NCBI GenBank assembly: GCA_951230915.1
Contig: OX579637.1
Span: 12,028,001-12,092,000 of the forward strand
Direction of reading: 5' to 3'
Length of the DNA stretch: 64,000 nucleotides
Origin: Antitrichia curtipendula
Lineage: Eukaryota; Streptophyta; Bryopsida; Hypnales; Leucodontaceae
Shown: positions 35,592-46,317 of the stretch, piece by piece
How positions within the stretch are numbered: position 1 is the first letter of the stretch
How the letters are laid out: each line of letters begins with the position of its first letter
The notes under the pieces: generated by a model
Databases searched by the model: none
Told to the model about the DNA's origin: nothing
Seen by the model: the letters and a program-made list of their open reading frames with translations, nothing else
Translations under genes and position numbers: made by a program

Positions 35592-38500
35592 CATAAAAAG
35601 AGAAGTATTTAGGCACATACCTTGCGGTTTGTTTCATCAATTAGGTGGTTGAACATCCCTTCAAAGTCTCCTTCTATTGTCATGGTTTTTTCTTTTGAGA
35701 ATTTTTGCTCACCGCTTAAAAAGGTGGTTTTAATACAGATTTTGAATTCACTTCAAACTACTTCTTCCTTCTTCTTTCCACTCTACTTCTTTATATTTTT
35801 TCTTCTTTTTTCTTCCTTTTCCTTCTCCTCTCTTCTTCTACACTAATACTATTCCACTTAAGGTATTGATGGTGGTCTTACACTATAGCCTCAAACTAAA
35901 GGAGAGTTTAATAGTGTCTCCTACACTATCCTCTTACACAACTCCCTTTTTTGTCATACTAATCCTCCTCCTAATGGTCACCACGAATTCCCTAGATTTC
36001 CCCTTAGGTCTACCTAATCCTATGGCTTAGGCTACTATTTATCGTCTCTCTCATTTCTTCTCCTACTTCATGCTTTCTCCTCTAATCTCCTTCCATTCTT
36101 GTTGTTTTTGTTTTGTTGGTGAGAGAGTTGGAAGTGCTTGTTTGCATGTGTGACGCATAGAGGTGTTCCTTCTATTTGCCCTCTTTCCTTTTTTTGTTTT
36201 TTCCCTTCTCCTAAATTCCTAAACCTCTAATCTAGTAGGATTTTAAACCCAACATTTAGGAAAAAAAAAAAATTACAAAAAAGGTGTGAGAGAGCCTAGC
36301 ACTCTGACTCCCTAGACCCACCCTTGCCTACCGAACCAGCTTCCTGGCTGGCTGGCCGCTTACTGGCTAGTTGGGGGATCAGTTCTCAATAATATTCAAA
36401 TTTTCTGTCATCTTTTTTGAATTGGACTGCCTAAATTGGACTATTTTTTTTATTGGTTTTTAATCTGGACTGGTTTTTGGACCAATTTTTGAACTGGACT
36501 ATTTTTTTGGATTGTTTTTTTTACAAAACTTGGATAGGCTAGACATGCTAAACTTTAAAGAAATTAGACTTGCTAAAATTTGGGAAAAAAACTAGATTTG
36601 CTAAAAACTTGGGTGGGATTAGACTTAAAAAAAAAAAAACTTTTTGGAGTAGGGTGCCAGTGTAAGAGACCATGACAATGGTAGGCCCTTTTTTTAGGTT
36701 GTTTCTATTTTTGGCAAGGCTTGGATATTTGAAAACTAATGGTAATATCCTCACATGGATATTTGGAAACTAAAATAGGGAGTTGTTCAGTATTTCGTAA
36801 AAAATGCCAAACTTTTCTGGGTTCTATAATCAAAGCTTTGCCGTCACTAGGGTAACTACAAAAAATGCCAAACTTTTCTAGATCCCAGGGTCAAAGCTTT
36901 GCCGTCTCGAAGGGGGTCCACACAACAAGGAAAATTCTAGGAGAGTATAAAAAAAAAACACTCTAATGCCAACACACAGTTGAGGTTCAAAGCGTTGCCG
37001 TCCTGGAGGAGGATCCACTCAACAAGGGAAACTTTAGAAAGAGATTAGAAAACACACTTAATGAAATTACACAAGTTATGACATCGGAGTAACACAAAAC
37101 TTACACGCTAAAGGCCCTCCAAAGTGGCATCTCCAAGGTACAGTGGGGGGGGTACTCTAAGGTTAGTGCAAGATACCAAAAGGACTCCTAAACTACACCC
37201 GTTAGCTCACAAGGATCTACAAAGGATACACAAAGTATAGAATTACTCTCAACTTACAACAAAAGTATACAAAGAGTACACAAGGCAAGGTAGAAGGACC
37301 CCCAAGGACCTTCAAAGCTTGAAATACAACAACGATGGAACCTAAAGTGCTCCAAAAATACTATAGAGGTTTTTGGCTTGGAACGCTAAAATATCCAAAA
37401 TAACTTGGACCCACGGATCCAAAACAAGTATGGGGGTGGTTTGAGAGGAGAAAGGGCGCTTCTAAATACTCTTCCCTAGGCACCCACTTCCTCTCATCTT
37501 TTCAAAGGTAATCCTATCACTTGGGATTTTCATCCTAATCTCTTATTTTTGACTTTCTATGTGGGTCCTACTTTTGGAGTTTTTTGGAGTTTAACTCCAA
37601 ATCGCAAATGCATTGCGCCATTGGCTTCAACAGGCCAATTTTAATCTGATTGGGCTCTCCTCTATATTTTTCCTATGCTAAAAACACAAAGAATCCTAAC
37701 GCTAATTAAACACCAAAAAAGGGTAAAATCCAACTTCTGGAGTTTGACTTTCTGTTAAATGTGACTAGCCTAGGCTTTTAAGTAGGTATAAGGAAGTAAG
37801 AAAAGACCCACTTTGACTTCAATCCGACTCTATGAGCTCTCGATACGCCGATCAACTCCACATTTGATCTTCAATTTTGCTAATTTTGGAGGATTCCATT
37901 TATTTTTGACCCTTTTGACAATCGAAATGCCACAAAAGTTGTTGGAGGACATTATTAACATAAAAAAAGCTAAGCTAATTTTTAATGAGGCTTTACCACA
38001 CCCCGGGTAATTTCTATGAATTTTCCATCATGAAATTTGGTAGTTGATCGTCTGGAAGAATATCTTCTGGCTATCAAAAAATTCCAAATTTTTTTATGGA
38101 ACCTCTCATAGAATCCCACAGCACATGTGAAAGTTTATATTTTTTATCTTGCACTTTCCACAAGGAGAATAAAATCCCTCTACCTACTTTAACTTTTAAT
38201 AAGTAGGAAATCTTTCAAACAAAAGGGAATCTTGGCAAACTGATTGCACCGCTAGACTCCTGGCATGATTCCCACTTCAAATCAGCATACTAGATTGTAG
38301 ATGCCCTTCACTAGTCCATCTTGAGTTTTCTTCACTTGCAAGCTAACAATTAGGATTTCTACAATTTTGTCGGTAGAATGGGGAAATTGAAACCTTTCTG
38401 TGAGAATCTACTTTAGGATTTTCACATAGATCCCTCAGACCATTTTTAGCCAGTTTGTGTTCACATTTACAACATGTTTAGACAATTGGGCATTTTTTTA

Positions 38501-38735
38501 TTTAAACGCACTAACTATGTACAATTTGTGGATTTCTACCCTATTCATATGCAGGATTAGGATGTATCTAAAAGAAAACATTCTAAATAGGACCAAATGC
38601 TATATTGATGTGTGAAATACCTATTCTGGTTTTATCCTCTTTTGGGGGCTTTTTGTATAGTAAACCACACTCAAAACTGCAAGAAATCCCAAAAAATAAA
38701 TTATGAGTCCTAAATGAGGAATATGGGACTCACAC
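35592..38735 (+). repeat. ~3.1-kb dispersed repeat, copy R2
   Basis: Collinear and in the same orientation as R1, with the same ordered landmarks: TCGTCTCTCTC near 36040, TCAAAGC-TTGCCGT words at about 36829, 36889 and 36983, CTAAAGGCCCTCCAAAGTGG near 37110, TTGGACCCACGGATCC near 37407, ATTGCGCCATTGGCT near 37612, CATTATTAACATAAAA near 37950 and ATGAGTCC near 38703. The right end abuts kinase-like fragment K3. R1 and R2 bracket the hAT locus, but there is no proof that they belong to one element. Confidence 0.65.
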
Positions 38736-38742
38736 ATGACGT

Positions 38743-39290
38743 GCCGCTTTTCAATCTTGATCTTCAAAGCCTTCCTTGCAAAATCAAGCTAGTTGGAGAT
38801 GGTAGAGACTTTAGTAAGATGCACCTCCTTTACGCACCCATAAGCACCTTCTGATTGTTGCTCCGACAATTGGACCACTTTTACTGATGTTGGTAGCCAG
38901 TACATCAAATGGCTCCTACATTCAGTCAAATTTTTGTTGTCTTCTATTTCTTTCCACGGTTGTTTCCATTTATTATAAATTGTGCTATGTTGTTGACTTG
39001 TTCTTTGAACAAGACATAATTTTGCAACAAATTGTCTATCTTCTGCATCTTAATTGTTCTCGTTCTTTTTTTTCTTTGTACAATAATGCCAATTTTCTAC
39101 AGCATTGGTAATCATCTACTCCACTGTATTATCCAAAAAGTCCAAACATAACCAATGATCCAAATAACTGTTGAATTGCTCAGATGCTTCAAACTTTCTT
39201 TCTAGTTCTTCTTGTAAATCTTTGGTCAACTGATTGTAATCTGCCTTGTTTCTATTCAAGTAGGTCTTCTCTAGCACTTGAATGCTTAGC
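38743..39290 (-). pseudogene. protein-kinase-like family, copy K3, N-terminal fragment
   Basis: On the minus strand the sequence aligns with K1: the N-terminal block TKDLQEELERKFEASEQF, then LDHWLCLDFLDN, then KQPWKEIED, a glycine-loop GAYGCVKEVHL and the lysine strand FARKALK. The match stops at EKR (38743), just where repeat R2 begins, so the catalytic loop and C-lobe are missing. TAG at 39118-39116 replaces a Gln (CAG) of K1, and TAG at 38791-38789 replaces a Trp (TGG). A TATA-like word lies upstream on the minus strand near 39480-39470. The fragment is not itself a kinase; it shows that at least three copies of the family exist here. Confidence 0.7.
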
Positions 39291-39299
39291 ACTTAATAG

Positions 39300-42180
39300 A
39301 AATTCACCAAAGTTCACCTAACTTTGTGTAAGTACTACTATAGGGATAAATATGAGTTTAGCGCCTTTTGAGGCTTCTTTTTTCCTAACAATGAAGAGGC
39401 CTTTGATGAATTGAGGCCATTGACGTGTCTGTAGGTGGATTTAGTTCTTTGTCAGGCCTATCCAAATCTTTATAAAAGGGACACTTCCCAAACAAACCAA
39501 TCCCTTTAGCTTCCATATTCAAAATGATTTATGGGTACAGAATTGCCCAACAAGTGTCCGGTTCAAAAAATGGCAAAGAAATCGAGTATGGTATGAGGGC
39601 CAATGCCTAAACTCCTTCAATCTCTCTTATTAGCCCATTGAGCGAGCTAACATGGGAGGCATCTAGAGCGGACTTGGCAAGGATGTATGAAAAAGGGAGA
39701 TGCTTAAATAGTGTTGTCCTCGCATAGACATCTGCATGTGGCCCCTTATGCGTTTGCGGTTGACCAATTCAGGCCTCGACTTTTCTTTCTTTTTTCATTT
39801 TCCTCTTTTTATTGGACAAACCTTTGGCTTTTTATATTTGTTTTTGTTTTTAACAAATGCGAGCCCTATTGCATTCAAAAAAGAAAGTAATTTTATCAAT
39901 GGAAATTGTCAATGAGTTTCAAAAAAAAAAAAAAAATAGCATACAAATTGGCCCAGCTAGAGGCCTAAATCCTAAATCCTAAACCCAACCTTTGGGTTTG
40001 GCTATTTTGTATTGAGATGATTTCCACCCCTAAATGATAAATTCTTGTTTCAAGCTATTGAGTAATTAGATCTAAATTTAACAAAAAACAACATTTTGAT
40101 AAGTTCAAACAATTAATTTGGAATTGTAACTGTACTAATTCAAACTAGGCATGTTAGTGAACACATAGGAAATGAAGACACAACAATATCATTTAAGTAT
40201 TGAAAGATTTTAATGTCTCATCATGAGGGTGTTAAAACTTAAAACTAACCTAGGATAGGGAGCTTCAATTGATATTTTGCATATTGCAGTCTTCACCTCT
40301 CTTATTGGTAGATCTTTGTTTTTTATTTGGTCTTTAATTGTGTTGTTTGAAAATCTAAAAACTCTTGCTGGATTTTGGTACCCTAAGTTCTTTATACTTT
40401 TTCCTCTATCAATGGTAATTGTCCATGTGTTTCAAAAAAGAAAAAAAATTAGAACTATGAAAAATTTCTAGCTCTCTTTTTGCATGCCAAGTCTAAATAT
40501 TATAATAATTTTATTTTCTTATATACAATTATTGGAGAAAAAATTTACTACAAAATTTATTATTCACATAGTAAAATATCTCATAATTGATAAATTTATA
40601 CATCTATTCAATAAAGGGATAAATTTGGGTTTGTTGTTGAATTTGACTTTCATAGTTTCTACAGCATTCATTGTGGGTATCAAAAAGAAATGACCAACTA
40701 AAGATCTTTCACAATAATCTCCATTGCTAGTTGTATCTTTTGAAAAAATGTAGAAGGCTAAATTTCATTTGAAAAGGACTTATTACATTTTACAATGGAT
40801 CAAGTCCTCTAGGGAGGTACATCCCTCTAAGCCTTTGATTCTGACAATGAATTTTAGAAGCCTTATATTGCACGCCAATTCAAAAAGTGGTAGAAATACT
40901 ACAAGCTCATTTTTGTAGCTTATAATATCTAGGCTCACTATCAATTAATATTGAGGGATCTTAGTTCGTCTGAAGCATAGGCGTGAGGATTCAACATGAA
41001 CTATTGTAATGTATAGTGGTTCCCACATATATTCATATACTTCAAAAGTTGCCACAACTAATTGAAAATTTAGATTTCTCTAACAATTATAAACATAACG
41101 AAATACACGTAACACACACCTATGGAAAAAAAATTCAAAATTCAAAGGCTTACATTTTTATAATTAAATAAAATTTATAAGCGCAAAATAATACAAGTAA
41201 ATTTTATCCAAAATACTTTAGTGAGTGGAATGAGAATTATTCTTAGAATTTTTTGGTAAGAGTATTTGAAACAATAACATTATTCTTTTTTTTTAAATTT
41301 GTGAACAAATAGGAGGCCCATCGCTTTAAGAAAGAACAAAAAACATACAAGCTGGCCGAGCTAGGAGATCGGACAAAAGAACAATAACATTTTTTTGAAT
41401 AAAAAAGTGGTTCACTATTATTTTTTTGGTTGAGTTTTAGTTTTCTCTGGAACAAATGGGAAATTCATTGCATTTCTCTAAAAGGAAAATTTTACTAACT
41501 ACAATCTAACTCCCAATATTTATATTTTATATAATACACTCTTGAAATCTCCAAAAATCTTAGAAAATTTGAAAAGTGCATAAAACATGTATATAATCTT
41601 CTTTGTGCATTTTTTGTAATTTTTGGAGTGAATTATAAGAAATGTAAAAATGTGGAATCATACTTCAATCAATAACATTTCAATAAGTTAAATTTAAAGT
41701 TTGAATAATTCTTACCAAATAATCTAAGAAGAATTCTTGTTGCACTCGTCACAAAATTCTGGAAAAAATTAACTTCTATTCAAAGTGTTTTTTCACTAAT
41801 CCATTTTATTAAATTATAAAGATGCAAAAATGAATTTATCCATGTTTAAAATGTTTGGAATTGGTCCATGTGTTTCAAAAAAAAATTTAAAATATTTTTG
41901 AATGCAAATGTATTACTTATACTTCAATATATGCAATTTTGGAATACAAATTCTAACACTTCTATTAGCTGTGGCATTTTCATTAAGTGTAGAAAATATT
42001 TTCCAAGACCTAACAAGGATAGCATCTGTGCTTGGGTACGACTATGTCCATATCCAGCGCATGTGCCTGCACTAGACTTGCGTGGGCTTCAACTCTGTTA
42101 ACACCCTACTTCAATCATGTTTGCGTCCATCGTCAACTTCATCCATGCCATTTTTTGACAACGTGTACACCTTAACATTA
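39300..42180. other. long AT-rich region between K3 and the next RING-family copy
   Basis: Contains probable 5' flank of K3, a telomere-like word near 39967-39985 (CCTAAATCCTAAATCCTAAA), and a stretch at 40200-40250 similar to 21895-21960. I found no coding region or RNA gene. Confidence 0.4.
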
Positions 42181-42184
42181 AAGT

Positions 42185-42260
42185 CCGCACCTAGACCCTC
42201 ATGCATCCATGCCCTTGCGTTAACGTCCATGCCCGTGCAATATTAAGTCCGCGCCCGTCG
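42185..42260. repeat. GTCCGCGCC-type motif cluster
   Basis: GTCCGCACC, GTCCATGCCC and GTCCGCGCCC words immediately before the coiled-coil exon of a RING-family copy; compare the cluster at 11.6-12.1 kb. Confidence 0.4.
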
Positions 42261-42313
42261 CCTACGCAATTTGCACAGTCTTAGGATGCACATAGTCACC
42301 TGGTGAATACGTA

Positions 42314-42836
42314 ATGGAGGATTCACTTGAAGATAGTGACTCTGATGGGGCACATACTCCGCCGTGTCCAATTGGCCCTAAGGCACAAGAGCGCGCCAAA
42401 AAGAGGAGGGCAAAGCAAAATACTTTGGATGAAGTTCCCGTGGATGGAACAACAAGTGAATACAACGTGGCATCGAGAGCAACTACTGATGCCTCTATAG
42501 AAACAATCAATACTTTGATGACCAAAGTAGATGAAAAATATGTCCTCATTTGTATAATATTGTATAATATATAATGAATTGTATAATGAAACTGCAAAAT
42601 TGGTGGCTGTAATGAAGGAGAAGAGCGACTTGCTTGCCCAATGGAACCATGACATTGAAGAACTTTGGCAAGCTCTAGAAGCGACAAAGATGACAAACAA
42701 GGGGCGCGATCCAAGAGGTCATGCTCAAGGATTAGGGTTGGAAGTACAAGGCGTGGAAAGACTCGCAATAAAACCTACAGAACCAATGATTCCAACACTA
42801 CTAGAGGGACAAGCTGGTGCATTCATATCGGAAACG
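42314..42836 (+). pseudogene. RING-family copy, coiled-coil part, split from its RING part by element A
   Basis: An ATG at 42314 opens an acidic segment with DSDGAHT (compare ESDGTHE in the 7.2-kb copy) followed by a basic stretch. After a local frame break near 42570-42580 comes a coiled coil whose IEELWQALEATKMTNKGRDP matches IEELWQSLQAAQIMNNGQDP of the 6.8-kb copy. The WCHIDK N-terminal block is not found upstream. The segment ends 65 bp before element A, and the RING part resumes beyond the element at 45.1 kb, so the element appears to have inserted between these two parts of one gene. Confidence 0.6.
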
Positions 42837-43509
42837 TAGGATTCATTTTCATTTGATGGACAACACGCCTTTACAAACGTATTGATTCTAGCAATAGAGG
42901 ATGTGGCAACCTAGAAAACAAGATTTGTATTTGTTCATATAGATTTAGAAGTAAAGAAGCCATCTTTAGCATATTTTTTTTGCTTCTATAAGATAGAAAG
43001 GGATAAATTACTAGAATTTTGGATTAGCAAAACTTAGGGTATCTGAGTTAGGTAAAATAATTAAGAAAGAAATTAACATCTCTAACCTAACCGGAAATCA
43101 GAAACCAAAACGATTGACCTAGATAGCAAGAAGACTTTGTAAGGTATCGGACCCGGAATTGGAATTCAATTGAACGCCAACAGATAGTATCGGAAGCCGA
43201 GCAGGAAAGAAGAGCAGATAGAAAATCCGCATGATAGTCTCAACGGCTACGGAACCGGATTCAGGGAAAGGTGAATAAAGGCCATTCCTCTCACGTGTTT
43301 CACTCTGCATTTGGATTTTCTTGAGTCTGAATAATTGTATGGTTTTTTGTGCATGCTTTGGCGAGTGAAGATGAAGTGTTTTGAGTTTCCGTTTTCCTAG
43401 TACATGGCTGAGAAAAGAGTAGAAGAATAGAATCCGGATACTTGTGAGCGGATTCTTGTACTAGGAAGAGTATTTAGGTGCATGATCTTCTCTTAGAGCG
43501 TTGGAAAAG

Positions 43510-43767
43510 ATGGTGAAGGTCAATCTTGAGGGGGACGAGTCTCCAACCTCTTCCGAGAACAACGGTAGCTCCGCAAAGTCAGAGGAAGAAACCAGAGAGT
43601 TGGAACCAGAAGTTGTGTCTCCACTGCGCGGAAAAGGTAAAACGCAGATTCCTAGCAAAACTCCTACAGCGTATGGCGCCAAGGCTTCAAATAATAGGAA
43701 GCAGCCAGCACATAGGGGAGCAATGAGACAAGTGGAAGCGCCGTCAAAGCAACAAATGAAGACCTAA
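43510..43767 (+). CDS. 85-aa deletion-derived protein of element A
   Basis: An uninterrupted frame from ATG 43510 to TAA 43765-43767. Its first residues MVKVNLEG correspond to the start of the full-length element protein (MVKVE in B, MVKAE in D), and the remainder corresponds to the acidic/Ser-rich C-terminal region ending with PLRGKGKTQIPSK and a basic tail closing at QQMKT (compare QLKKT in C). A deletion of about 1.5 kb therefore joined the two ends in frame. No known domain; the product would be disordered and charged. The lack of stops contrasts with the larger copies, though a frame this short could survive by chance. Confidence 0.45.
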   Translation: MVKVNLEGDESPTSSENNGSSAKSEEETRELEPEVVSPLRGKGKTQIPSKTPTAYGAKASNNRKQPAHRGAMRQVEAPSKQQMKT

Positions 43768-43954
43768 GATCTAGCTTAGTTTTAGGGATAGGAGTAGGTA
43801 GACGGAGAAAAACACAAGTTTTTGACTTAAGAAGTTAGTTACTAGTTGCTTATAGTTGTAATGAACCTGGACACCCAGATTCAAATTTTTCAAATCTAAA
43901 ATCCACTTTTTGCGAAATTGGTCAAAATAGTAGGAGGTTGATTTGTTTTGGATT

Positions 43955-44040
43955 AGGGAATGTGACGTGTCATTATCTGCTCCTTAGCATTATTACTTAG
44001 GACCTTTAGTGTTTTCTAGGGGTTGGTTAATTAGGGGTTG
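43955..44040 (+). promoter_or_regulatory. promoter-like module of element A
   Basis: TGACGTGTCATT (43962-43973) then GGTTAATTAGGGG (44025-44037), the counterpart of the G-box/TATTTAGGGG module in copies B-D. The AGGGTTT word is degenerate here. Confidence 0.4.
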
Positions 44041-45065
44041 AAGTTAGTTCGATGCCCAAGGTGTTCTTACTTTTGTTTTCTTTCATTTTGCAAATCAATT
44101 TCCAGATTTTCCACTTCATAAGCACTGGTCTAAAAAGTCTTGGCTCTATACTGGTATGCCAGCAATACTAGAAATATTATTAAGTGCAAGTAGTTGTGGT
44201 TTGTAGGTGTTGAAAGGAGGACTAGCCCCCGGATTCTGTCTAGATCCAGTTCTGGGTTTGAAGTGAGCTGGTTGGAAAGTTGAGAGTATTGAGAGTGAAG
44301 TCTAGTTGAGTGTGATTACTTGGAGAGCTTATGTGTAGAATAACCATTCTTAGGTTGGGTGTGCTTGGCAAGGAGGCTGATACATGCTAATCAAAGTATT
44401 GATGAGGTCCTACTATAACCGAAAGTAAGTAATAGGCAAGTAGTTGGGGTCGCCCAATTATCCAATTACCAGATTCTACCTTGGGAATTGGGTTTGAATA
44501 GGGTCTGTCATTCTAGTCAATTGGAATGGTAGGAGTTTTTTGTGTGATTTGCTAGTCTAGATTAGCATCCGGATCCGCTATGAGGAAATACTTACGCCCG
44601 GTTTTTATTGTCTTTTGTTGTTTGGTTTAAAGTGGATCTTCAGCCACTATAATCTTCAGAAGGGTAGGATTTTATGCAGCCTTCCATAATTACAAATAGC
44701 GAATCCCTCTGATGTAGAGGTTAAACCTCTCATTGGGTTACATTAGTTACTATAACTGGAACCGGAATTGAAAGAGGCACATGGTTTTGAGACACTCCTT
44801 CTTGGTTGCTAGATAAGTATAAGATTACAATATTAAAGGAAGATAGGATTGGGAGTAAGTCTGTATGTGGGTGTAGGACTTCCGGTTCCTCCTGTATGTG
44901 TGTGTAAGAGTTGAGGATCAATTTCCGTATCCAGATCCAACTATCATCTAGGATTTACAAACTAAGTCTCTGTAGAAAGATACATGAGTCATCTAAATGG
45001 TGTTTTAACCAATAATTAACACCAACAAGAGGATTAGTGCTTTCTTATGCTACGATAGAGGGGGC

Positions 45066-46317
45066 CCAAATAGTCCAAAACAATGAAGAACTCAATAATG
45101 TATGTGCCAAACATGTTAATCTTTAAGGTTGTTTTCATGCGCTACTAGTGCAGTATTATTAGTGAAAGTTGGCGTGCATCTTTACAATGAATCCTAATAA
45201 ACAAATGGCTACGGAGTTCAATAAGGTGGCCAACAATTACTTTGAGTAGAATCAAGAGAGGGTCTTCGGCTTAACATCATGGGCCTATATAGATGACCTT
45301 TTTTCAGAGGGACAGATGGTAGAGAAATCCATAGTCAACAAGCAAGAAACCATCGATCAGTACCAACACGGCTGGGAATTTAAAAACGCTAAAATGGCAC
45401 ATATTATACAGAAGCTATGAACTATTGTGGCCATGTCCTTCTTCCTTTGTGTTAGACAAAACTAAGTGCACCATTTTTACAAATGGATTTGGCCTTGAAG
45501 GTGGAATGCACTTGGGAACATGTGACCACCTCTACCACCAAATTTTGTTGATTAGCTTGATGGTATGTCGTAGGCAGTGCGTTCTATGCAAGGCTCTTTT
45601 CTACAAGCCCTTGTATGAATATTTTGGCCTTGTTTTGTATATGCCACTTTCTTGGGAATTCAATCCCAGAAAGGCCCCTGGTCATTGGGATAAATGGGGC
45701 ACGGACCTTGTTTGGAGTTGGCGTTTTAAGAATGATAATTTGCGGAAGCTCAGGCTCTTTGAAGAAAATGGTTGGGAGAAGTATCCAATTGAGATTGTAC
45801 AAGTTTATGAGAACTTGATCCCACTCAAAAACAAGTTCAGTCAAGGAAAGCGGAATTTCTTCTACCAATGCTTTAATGGACATTACGACAAAAAGGCAAA
45901 ACAATTCCGATTTAGGCTTCACCCAAAATCATGGCTATGGGGCCCCGATGGAAACCGTGTCACTAATAATGTTGGTATTCCTATCAAGGAACAAATTTGG
46001 ATATGAAATGCCCACCCTTCATGAGATCCTTCAACTTTCCAAATCTTAATAGAGAAAAAATTTCAAGACAAAGGTTATAGATTATTTGATGGATGAATAT
46101 AGTCCAGGGATAGTTCGTGCCCTTCAACAAATGAAGAATTCTCAATTCATAAGGACCATATCAGAGAAGGATGGACAAGCAAAACAAACCCACTCTAGTC
46201 GAAGACAATGGTGTTTAGGCTTTGACAAAGATCCCATCGTGTAAGAGGGGGCAAATGATGATGAAGCAAGACTAAGTGACATGGCGAGCAACTCTGCGAA
46301 CATTGATTAGAGTAGTT
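45066..46317 (+). pseudogene. RING-family copy, RING and C-terminal part, downstream of element A
   Basis: Begins with a degraded coiled coil (45066-45415) containing SWAYIDDLFSEGQMVEKS and QYQHGWEF. The RING (45456-45640) keeps GFGLEGGMHLGTCDHLYH and CVLCKALFYKPLYEYFGL but has Phe for the second Cys of the first pair. The C-terminal block (45650-45975) is the best preserved in the window: SWEFNPRKAPGHWDKWG, DLVWSWRF, NLIPLKNKFSQGKRNFF, QCFNGHYD, HPKSWLWGPDGNRVTN. After a frame change near 46006-46090 the tail ARALQQMKNSQFIRTI runs to a TAA at 46242-46244. The Trp codons in this copy provide the reference for stops in other copies. Upstream segment: 42314-42836. Confidence 0.7.

Larger units (their letters stand above)
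42902..45057 (+). mobile_element. TG...CA element, copy A (2,156 bp, internally deleted)
   Basis: The 5' end TGTGGCAACCTAG is homologous to copies B and C. The 3' end TGCTACGATA corresponds to TGCTACGACA of B with the final CA changed to TA. Flanks GAGGA (42897-42901) and GAGGG (45058-45062) match in 4 of 5 bases. The leader (608 bp) and tail (~1.29 kb) have normal length, but most of the ORF is missing, leaving an 85-codon frame. It lies within a RING-family gene copy, which dates the insertion after that gene copy. Confidence 0.7.

Noticed and set aside
40277..40693. Hydrophobic short frames that could be small membrane proteins
   Set aside because: They are Phe/Leu/Ile-rich because of T-rich DNA, lack supporting context, and are not shared with any other copy in the window.
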